Shown piece by piece: positions 56,415 through 64,000 of a DNA stretch of 64,000 nt. Positions within the stretch are counted from its first letter, which is position 1; each line of letters opens with the position of its first letter. Origin of the DNA: Amphimedon queenslandica (lineage: Eukaryota; Porifera; Demospongiae; Haplosclerida; Niphatidae); contig NW_003546287.1 of NCBI RefSeq assembly GCF_000090795.2, positions 217,940-281,939 of the forward strand. The letters run 5' to 3'. A model generated the notes under the pieces. The model was not told where the DNA came from and searched no databases. It saw only the letters and a list, made by a program, of their open reading frames with translations. The position numbers and the translations under genes were made by a program.

Positions 56415-57545
56415 TCAGGAAATTGTAAGGAAGGAATATCTTGTGAGTATGATGATGACTCATTCTGTAAGACTCAAACACATTCTGTGGCTCTTCACTG
56501 TTTATGTAAAAGTCCATGGGTAGATGGTTCAACATTTTTAGCCCTGTATGGTAAAAAACAAACGAAATTTAATATGCATAACTGTTGAAGATGTTACCAA
56601 TGAAATCGCATGCACTGTCTTGAAAAGTGTAATGTGAATTGACTACCAAAGCGTACGGAAGACTTTGTTTGCCCTCGCTGTCAGTACCCTGAAGTGTTAC
56701 AGTGGCATCATCCTCAGTATACGAACACCTGCACATCAGACAATATTATCACCATCATATTGACTTATTGTCGTCAGAATACTATCTTTCTGAATAACTT
56801 CAAGTCTTCAGCAGCAGAAAATGTCCTTAAATCGGGCTTGATGTCAATGCTTAATGGCAACCTTGCTGAAGGAAAGTCTACCATTCTTGACTGGGAACAA
56901 TCACAGCTAAATCTCAAATGCATTGTGGATGGTCAGTACGATTGCTATGGAACTGAGCATGACAAATTTTTGTGCCTCTTTAAAAATGTGTGGAAGCTGA
57001 ATCAGACAAGAAAATGCAACTCAAAGTTTTGTCCTTGCCAAATCACTGAGAGGAATATATGTACTTTTGAACTGACATCAGCTAATGAATGTGACATCTC
57101 ATATGAAGTTCAACTTGTGAAGAAATTTCCATTTCCTGGTGTTAGAATTGAAGGTTATTGCCGTGAAAAGTTTTCTTCTCGCCAACCAGCTCATGCACCA
57201 CAAGCGATGAACCGCACACTAAATGTTGATAACGATACAGCAGAAAGATTCATTGAATGCAGAGGAACAACAGAAGTAATAAGCTCGTCATTTTTAAGTG
57301 GAGTACCATGGATGTTACCATTTTATATTTCTTCTATAAGGAATGATGATGTCAACCAATTAATCTTTCTATTGCCAAAGTATATAGTCATAAATATTGC
57401 TTAGCTGGGTTCACAATGATCAGCAGTGGTCACATTACAAGTGTCATGAAATGGAAGGGGGAATTGTTTTTTATGATGGAATCAAAATGAACGACACAGA
57501 ACAATTTTGACCACTTAGGGAGGAAGAATTATTTGATCAGGAAGG
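56415..57545 (+). CDS. MULE gene, PHD finger and protease-like C-terminus
   Basis: 56,490-56,690 spells a PHD-type pattern: HCLCKSPWVDGS, HNCxRCY, HCLEKCN, then LPKRTEDFVCPRCQ (C-x-C, C-x2-C, H-x2-C, C-x2-C). The open frame to 57,404 continues VLQWHHPQYTNTCTSDNIIT, ENVLKSGLMSMLNGNLAEGK, YDCYGTEHDKFLCLFKNVWK, FPFPGVRIEGYCREKF and SSFLSGVPWMLPFYIS. 57,420-57,540 adds GHITSVMKWKGE / VFYDGIKMNDT, like the GHYxxxVRxxGxWYxYDG end of ubiquitin-specific proteases (C19 fold). Stops at 56,588, 56,606 and 56,640 and a frame change near 57,404 mark decay or missed introns. The Cys box of the protease was not identified. Confidence 0.6.
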
Positions 57546-57549
57546 ATCA

Positions 57550-57960
57550 ACAGTAATATACCATTTAAATTAGCTATTAACCAGAAATAATTCGGTATCT
57601 GTATTTACATTAACAATTCATTACTAAATTTTATCAGTATTCTCAGTATAATTTTAGTCAGTAGATTGATTCATTTCAGAAATAATGAACAATTATTAAA
57701 CTATAACACGCGAAATACATGATCATTAAATCTACTCATAACTCAGTTTTTCCAATTGTGGGTGGGTATCACAGCTGACTATACATAGATGATTGCAACA
57801 ACTTATTATGAAACAATAAAAATCCGGCACAAACAGATACAGACCTTGAGATGAAGTGTTAACTGGGAACAAACTAAAACTAGAAGAAATTATTATAATT
57901 AATATCAGATCATAAAGTTTATGAATTATGGTCCCAAATATGGCATTGGTCTGTTAAGTC
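57550..57960. other. 3' untranslated region / spacer of the MULE
   Basis: AT-rich, no ORF, between the last coding block and the right minisatellite terminal repeat. Confidence 0.4.
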
Positions 57961-57964
57961 CCCT

Positions 57965-58148
57965 TTTTTGCTTTTATCCTTCAACTCCCGCTCCAACTCC
58001 ATTAGTCTACTCCCACTTTCATCCGTTTACTCCCGCTCCTACTCCCACTTCCACTTTTATCTGTTAACTCCCGCGCCTACTCCCACTCCCGCTTTAATCA
58101 GTTAACTCCCACTCCTACTCCTGCTCCAGCTCCCACTTTATCTAGTCC
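57965..58148 (-). repeat. Right minisatellite TIR of the MULE
   Basis: Complement of the left array: CTCCCGCTCCTACTCCCACT, TTTATCTGTTAACTCCCGC and so on, ending TTATCTAGTCC at 58,148. Confidence 0.9.
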
Positions 58149-58298
58149 AGTGTTTAGTATTAGTATTGGAAAGAAGTGATAGATTGTACGAGTGAGGTTA
58201 GGAGCTTATTTGGGTTCTGAAACTTCTGCTATTTCGTAGTTCATTTCTTTAGCGTCCTTGTACATTTCCATTAACTTGTTAGTGTGGTTGAAGCAGCG

Positions 58299-61080
58299 TC
58301 ACTTCAGATATTCTTCTAAAATGAGGTGATCAACTAGTTGCAGTTCCTTCAAGTCCGTAGATGAGTTTATGCTTGAAACCAATGAAGCCCATGAGTTTTC
58401 TACGCTGTCTTTCTTTGATAGTCTTTCAATTATATCCGGTACTGGAACATTTGTTATAGATGATAGCAATATTGATTTGATTTCTATTTCGACCATTTTA
58501 AGATCAGAATAGAAGTTCTTGTTACATTTTGTGAGGCTACCTCTATTAAGTGAGTTCAACCATTCACGTTCCTTTTGTCCTTCAGTGACATGGATGCGGT
58601 GTCGATTTCACTTTCTTCAAGGAACTGCTGTAACTTTTCAGCCAAGTGATCTTTCTTCATCTTAGTGCAGAGTATTCCTTTTACTTTACGATGTACCCAG
58701 CTACAAACCATAGGGTGCATTGCTCATCTTCACTCATGTCAGAAATTTGCTCTTGTTGAGTTGGTTGAGTGAGTGGATATTTCTGTTTCCAGTATGGAGT
58801 GAAAAGTGTGTAAGTGATGTAGAAAGAGAGAATTGGAGAATGAATTGTGATATTTGCTTTTTTGTAGAGGTTAGACCTGAACTGGGAATACTTAGATGAC
58901 ATAAATAACAGGAAACGTTTCCAGATTTGCTCTTGAATAGAGCTGTTTGTAGGTGGTACTGATATCCATATACTAAAAAAGTATGTTAAGAAGCTTTCAA
59001 AAGGTGGCACTGCTGATGTGTTTTCTGATAGCCATTCATATAGCCGTTCTGCTGTCTGTCGTGTAGTACTTGCTGTAACACTGGGCAGAGTAAAGATTTC
59101 ATTTATAATAGACTCTTTCACTATACCTATTAATGCATGGCCATTTAATTTAAGCATTGATTATCATGTGTTTTGTTATTTTTTAATACTTACTGATAAG
59201 ACTGAGATGAATTTGTATTGTTGTAATAGTGTTGTCTTCAATTGCTGTTTTGTGACATTTTCTTCTTTTTGGTAATGGTCCATCAGACACAACTGTGACA
59301 TTCTCCTCATTTGTTCCTCGTGTGTTTCCCTTTGAAGTGTCGATCTTAGTGGAATTTACTACTCTCAGTGATTGGTTGTTAACGAGGAAGTCTAACTGTA
59401 GGGTTTTCACTCACTCGTCCTCTTTGTCTTTGACGACCGAAGTACTTTTCTAGAGGATCTTGTGAAATTCTTTTGCTTAAGAAGCTGTTTACACCAGGTA
59501 TAGTAAATATATAATTTACAAGATTAATGAAGGATAAAGCTACAAGGGAATTGTAACAATAAAATTTAATATTATTACTATTAATTTTACCAGTGATTCT
59601 GATTCCCATTAAAGTCTCAGCACTCAGTAGCAATTATTTCTTTCATCTGTTTTTAGCATTTTGTGTTCTTTAGCTTCGCATTCCCATTTCTTTAGCCATT
59701 GAAGAAATTCTTTTTCAAGCCACTAAGATTTACAATAATGATGCAATTATCATAATCAGTTTTTGGTGTACATGTACTTCAAGCCTTTGGTCCCTTGCCC
59801 ATCGGCATGGTAATTTGTTATATTTTCTTTTCTTGTAGCATTCTTGGTAATTAATAACGTTCAGCATATCAAAAAACGTCAAATTTTTTGATAAACTTTG
59901 CAGTCTCCTCTGCCTCCTCCGTTAAGAAGTGCCTCATTGCTTTGGCTACTGTTGTGCTAAAAGTCTATAATAATTATTTTTATTATTATTTATATTTATT
60001 TATGTATTTTGATTTATTTGGGCAGCAAGGTCAACACTCATTTTTGAATGCATGCACTAGACGATTTATGGCTGAGGTAAATACACCATTTGATCATTGT
60101 TGGGTGCCATCAAAAATGTGTGCTGAATCTCTATTGTGCTGCATCATATTGGTTTCGCCAAAATATGGCCTGAAAACTGTCTTCGACATATGATTTCATA
60201 ATTTGGCCATTGTTCTTTTTCATTATGGTGATGAGGTCATCATGTGTTGTTGAATCGACTTCAAGTAATGTGTTGTCATTGTCTAGTTTTGTCTGTAACT
60301 CAGCAATTAAACGATCCTCCTTTGTTACCACTGATCGAAGAGCTAGAATCATCTGATCTTTACCAAGCCATCTTAAATTTGTGAGGGTCGATATTTTTTG
60401 ATGTTTTATTATTTTTTGATTTTATGGCATTTAGTGTGTGTCTATATTTGCTGCATACAGAAGACCGTGTGCCGCTTGCTGGCTTTTTTGAAAACATAAA
60501 AGAAGTTGAAATATCTTATTGTTTTATATGGATGATGCTTTAGTGATGCTATTGATTGTCCCGCAAAATTATGACATTAATTTTATAATGTAAGCTATGA
60601 TTATTCATTAATAATTATTACCTTGTTTATTTGTGCATTGATTATCTCTGTCAGTAGCTAACGTCAGGTAGCATTCCTCCGGGTTACCAATGCATACTTT
60701 AAAAGAAGAGACATTGCTGATCAAGGACAAGACATCTTCCAGGCTTTTTATGCTTCTTACTTTTGGTAAAGTGACATCATGCTTGCTATATACATTTATT
60801 GTGTAAGCAAGATTTTTATCTTTTGCAATTGAGTGTGACATAATAGGGACTTTCTCATCTACTTCAATACTGCATATGATGATGGAGTTAGACCCAGTGC
60901 TTTTCATTCTGAAGAACCCATCTGGTAACAGTGTCATCAAGCTCATCACTTACTGCACTAAAATTGATGGATTTTTGCATTTTAGGTTCAATGCAAAACT
61001 TGTCACGCAATTTTGTAATCTTCTTTCCGCTCAAGAACAATTTCTTTTGACCCATCTTGCAACCTTGAGAACTCTAAAAT
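58299..61080 (-). pseudogene. P-element-like transposase gene, catalytic middle deleted
   Basis: Minus-strand blocks in order: LLPDGFFRMKSTGSNSIIIC and CIGNPEECYLTLATDRDNQC (60,930-60,640), SVCSKYRHTLNAIKSKN (about 60,460), coiled coil TKEDRLIAELQTKLDNDNTL (60,320-60,260), FQAIFWRNQYDAAQ, WHPTMIKWCIYLSHKSSSA (60,110-60,050). Next comes FFDMLNVINYQECYKKRKYN (59,880-59,820), then MGIRIT and RISQDPLEKYFGRQRQRG (59,490-59,430, the classic P-element C-terminal SQDxLExxF), SVTASTTRQTAERLYEWLSE, WFVAGYIVKK, ending LVDHLILEEYLK at 58,299. About 300 residues of RNase H-like catalytic core expected between SHKSSSA and FFDMLN are absent (junction about 60,050-59,890). So this is an internal-deletion copy. 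Confidence 0.75.
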
Positions 61081-61089
61081 TCAAACTGC

Positions 61090-61945
61090 TGTACAGAAGT
61101 TGCTAAGCTGTACCCTAGTGTGACGCACTAAAAATACCGAAAATTTCTTTTTAAAAGTACAAAAATTAAAATAACTTCTTGTTGAATTAAGGAATTTTAG
61201 GTTCAGTGTCTTGCTGTCATCATGTTACTTTCTTCAAGTTTCTTGACTGTGAAAATAATAATAAATAATCTTTTGCCATTACTTTCACAATAGCAAAGCA
61301 TCTTACTCTTGGTTAATGGGACAGATTGTGCAAGAAGTCTTGCATTAGTGTCAATAGAATTGTCATACCTAAAATAATAGAAAATTAATAAAATTAAGCT
61401 TTATTTAGTTATACAGTAAAATGAGGATACTATTACACCTTAGTGCCCCAACATATGAATGATATATTTATATGAAGTTTGAGAGCTGTAGCATCTATTG
61501 TGATTGAGATAAGGGTACAAAACAAAACTAGTTTTTAGAACAGTTTTTAGCTCATAACTTTTCAACACTACATTGTTTTTCTTTTAAAACCTGTCATTGC
61601 CCTCCAGTTTGTTGTTATTAAGTCGCTTATAAGCCTAACGGTAAAATCAATTCAATACCTTCTGAGTAAAGGGTACAAAACTAAAAGGAAGTGAAGGGCA
61701 ACTTCAACCAGGACAATTCACGGCACTATTACAAAGTCATTTTTAGTTGTAATACACAAAAACTGATATCACTAGATAGAGTAGGTCTTGAACTTTTCAG
61801 GTAGTGTATTAACAGAGCTCGCACTGATACTCATCTAGAGTTATGAACAGTGAAGTGTAAGGCCTTCCTCCATTTTGCTCACTTTGTGTGGGCTACTTGC
61901 ATATGTTGCTAGTATATGCATCATCGACATGTAATATTTCCGGTG
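61090..61945. other. 5' region of the P-like element
   Basis: Minus-strand text such as ARLLAQSVPLTKSKMLCYC (about 61,350-61,290) is protein-like and may be an N-terminal exon of the P-type transposase. A THAP zinc finger could not be recognised. Confidence 0.35.
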
Positions 61946-61947
61946 GT

Positions 61948-62192
61948 TTCCAATCACTGTCCTGTACTCTAATATTTATGCCGACGGACCAGCATCAATG
62001 AGATCGAAGGGAGTGGTCCATTCAAGGATATAAACGGAAAGAAGAGCTGGATGGCTCCACTAAAGCTGCTAAAGAATAGCAGACTAGCTTTTGAACACTT
62101 AAACTGTAAAAACACGTGGTCAATTGCCTAGCAACTATCTAAATTGTTTCAATGGAAATTTTTATTAGCATTTGTGAATATTAATCGTTCTA
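61948..62192 (-). repeat. Right TIR of the P-like element
   Basis: 245 bp partner of 51,736-52,069. The outermost matched bases are TAGAACGATTAATATTCAC (minus strand) against TAGGGCAATTAATCTTCGC. Confidence 0.85.
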
Positions 62193-62639
62193 TTGTCTGA
62201 GACACTAAAATCTTGCGTATCCTATTTGCATTCTTAAATCAAAAAATTTCGAAATTTTCCTGCTGGATGGCAAAACAAGGCAAAACCAATGGATAGGATG
62301 CTAAAAGTAGCCTTTGTGGATACATGGCTTCAAGTTAAAGGAAGCTTTTTCCGTGGAGATATTCTGGGCTTTATTAATCACTCTTTCTGGCATTTCTTGC
62401 CACTCAAACAAGCTCTGGAAGCCATGAGGACTCTTGTTCCTTGTTTCCCAACATAGCTAAGACTGTATTTTGCCATTCAAATCATGAATGTGGGTGGAAT
62501 GCAATTTGCAGACATTAGCGCCCTATAAGATCTATAATATCTATGGTCCGTTGGTACGGTCAGTTTTTATGGACGACCCCTCTTTTCAAAAATCCGGCCT
62601 ACACCCCTGAAAACAGCATAAAGATAAGCTGTCAAAACT

Positions 62640-62938
62640 TTTCTAGAAGCATTAGAAGGCAGGGAGAACCTCTAAAAGTCTTAATAATAACCAAGTTGTA
62701 CTTGCAAGGTGATGAAATCAATTGTAGCAATATTTTCACACAGTTATGCTTGTTGAAGTAGATGAAAAATGCCCAATTGCTGCTGAAGAACTGAATACTG
62801 TTGTTATCCCGGAAACACTTGAAGATTTAAGTGAAGAGATAAATGATTCATTTCTTTGCAAATTGCGTCATGTCTCAGCAAATATAGGCAGTATTGATCC
62901 AAACTGTGGAGTTTCTAGAAATAAAGGCATTGCTAATT
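62640..62938 (+). CDS. Unrecognised coding trace
   Basis: Two frames, 62,660-62,758 (REPLKVLIITKLYLQGDEIN, CSNIFTQLCLLK) and 62,746-62,938 (MLVEVDEKCPIAAEELNTVV, PETLEDLSEEINDSFLCKLR), overlap and read like protein broken by one frame change. Family unknown. Confidence 0.3.
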
Positions 62939-63199
62939 GATCTGCTGGAAACACATCAAGTTCTAAATGTGATTTAAGTACATATACTTAATTACAATTA
63001 TTGCATAATGATTTGGTATGAAATTGATTTTATTTTGTCAACTTTTTCCGCTCCCTCACACACACATGCAACCTCCCATTTATTGCTCAATTAATACATT
63101 GATTATTATACAAAGTAAATGAATGGTAAATGACAAAGATACAATACTCATAAAGCAGATAATGATAATAAATACACAATTCATAAACATGTCACAAAC

Positions 63200-63960
63200 T
63201 TTCAATTCAAACTATGCAATAGTGAAAGACATCTTGTTTGAGTACATTAAACTCTGCCTTGAGTTCTGAAGTATTGAAAATCTTAGTTGATATGCCAATT
63301 GTCTTTGCACAAGTATGGAAGGATAGTTTAGGATCTGTATCCAAAGAAGTGAAACATACTATGATACAGCCATTGATCAAAACATCACTCCCTGTAATAA
63401 GGCTAAAAAAAACACTTAAACCCTGCATAACAAAATGAACATTGCTAAATTGAATATATAGTTGATGAAGTAATCCTTTCAAGAATAGTACATGTACAGG
63501 TACAAAGCAGCCTAGAATACATAGCTTCTGTCAGAGTTCTGAGATATAATCAAAAAGTGAAGAAATTAGCTTCAACTACAGTCATCTATAGGTGAATCTA
63601 GAGGTACAATCTGCTGATTGACTTTAGTATTGCACGTCTCTCAGCTTGTGAAAACAGGCCTGAATAATTTTGGAAAAATTTTTGTAAAGGTGAAAGTGAT
63701 GTAAGCTTGTAGTCCTTAAGGAGTCCAGACAACTCTTTCTTTTAAACAGGCCATAATGCATCAGGAGAGTTTGTATGATGCTGTCTCTCTTTGTAACCTG
63801 CAAATTTAAGTAGAATAAAAAACAATTCCTGTATCTCTATAATCAATAATACCATATACTGCATTGAAAATTTATAATAATTATGGTAGCTCACAGTAAG
63901 AATAAGCTCACTGCCAGATTGATTCAGAGCTTTATCAATATACTGCATGTCTTCATCAAA
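63200..63960 (-). CDS. Unrecognised minus-strand coding trace
   Basis: 63,948-63,900 (MQYIDKALNQSGSELILTV, then a GTGAGC-like donor) and 63,800-63,590 (GYKERQHHTNSPDALWPV, LFSQAERRAILKSINQQIVP) read as protein with a stop at 63,742 and a frame change near 63,620. An open frame also spans 63,482-63,207. Possibly exons of one decayed gene; family not known. Confidence 0.3.
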
Positions 63961-64000
63961 AAAAATGTCTTTCGAACAGGATTTTATCTTATTATTGATC

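Larger units (their letters stand above)
52190..58148 (+). mobile_element. MULE-type transposon with minisatellite TIRs
   Basis: The ends GGACTAGATAAAAGCGGGAG (52,190) and its complement (58,148) start inverted repeats of about 165-185 bp. These are made of repeated GGGAGTAGGAGCGGGAGTTA and ACGGATAAAAGTGGGAGT units, strikingly GC-rich against the AT-rich surroundings. Inside is one plus-strand multi-exon gene with MULE transposase, SWIM, PHD and a protease-like end. 5,959 bp. A degenerate 9 bp flank similarity (CACGTGTTG / AGTGTTTAG) is possible but not convincing. Looks close to complete, with few coding breaks. Confidence 0.85.
51736..62192 (-). mobile_element. P-element-like transposon with long TIRs, 10.5 kb with insert
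   Basis: The left arm 51,736-52,069 and right arm 61,948-62,192 are inverted repeats: TTCGCAAATGCAAATAAGAA against TTCACAAATGCTAATAAA, AACAATTTAGATAGTTGCTA in both, TCTGCTATTCTTTAGCAGCT in both, and ATTAGAGTACAGGA with GATTGGAAACCACCG in both. The left arm has an extra 85 bp. Between them lie a 6 kb MULE (52,190-58,148) and a minus-strand P-type transposase gene. Without the MULE the element would be about 4.5 kb. An 8 bp target duplication is not clear by eye. The gene and arms together support a P-superfamily element. Confidence 0.8.

Noticed and set aside
52152-58169. TATTAGTATTGG direct repeat at 52,152-52,163 and 58,158-58,169 as the MULE target duplication
   Set aside because: Too long for a MULE and set back from the ends by 26 and 9 bp. 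More likely chance in AT-rich DNA, or pre-existing.

Overview
The window reads as eukaryotic, AT-rich, repeat-dense invertebrate DNA with very short introns (two candidates of exactly 39 nt) and two assembly gaps (14,121-14,333 and 34,528-34,871). The mixture of element families and the protein motifs suggest a basal marine metazoan, most likely a demosponge of the Amphimedon kind. That is inference from remembered family motifs, not from a search. I see no rRNA, tRNA or CRISPR and no clearly intact host gene. Nearly every protein-like stretch is a mobile-element gene or a decayed multi-exon gene.

Layout. 0-9.4 kb: an integrase-type fossil, a hAT (DUF4371-type) transposase relic, a palindromic MITE, a decayed Ulp1/C48-like protease gene and a minus-strand pogo/Tigger-like transposase relic. 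9.5-15 kb: a small VWDP-type domain fragment, a minus-strand SAM-domain gene back to back with a plus-strand C2H2 gene, and a BED/CGGBP1-like hAT relic crossed by the first gap. 15-25 kb: a 0.86 kb non-autonomous pogo-type element carrying a nested 239 bp MITE, a TRIM-like pair of LTRs, a HECT-like remnant, palindromic MITEs, and a 3.6 kb Tigger element with matching ends and TA flanks. 25-34 kb: a minus-strand ParB-like multi-exon gene, then a Helitron with Rep, PIF1-type helicase and OTU-type C-terminus. 34-41 kb: tandem repeats, the second gap, a proline-rich ORF, a large palindrome and a LINE 3' fragment carrying the second 239 bp MITE.

41-49 kb: a second Tigger relic, a segment shared in inverted orientation with 22 kb, another palindromic MITE, a multi-exon gene resembling the RAG1 N-terminus-like (N-RAG-TP) family, and a satellite of about 120 bp period. 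51.7-62.2 kb: a 10.5 kb P-element-like transposon with long terminal inverted repeats. Its own transposase has lost the catalytic middle, and it carries a complete-looking 6 kb MULE-type transposon. The MULE ends are GC-rich minisatellites, and its coding region carries MULE, SWIM, PHD and protease-like parts.

How it fits together: this is a nest of elements inside elements. Non-autonomous palindromes and MITEs sit inside Tigger, LINE and pogo copies, and a MULE sits inside a P-like element. The points most worth following are the P-like/MULE nest, the RAG1-N-like gene with its possible 5' segment copied elsewhere, and the palindrome family built on the GTAGGATT motif.
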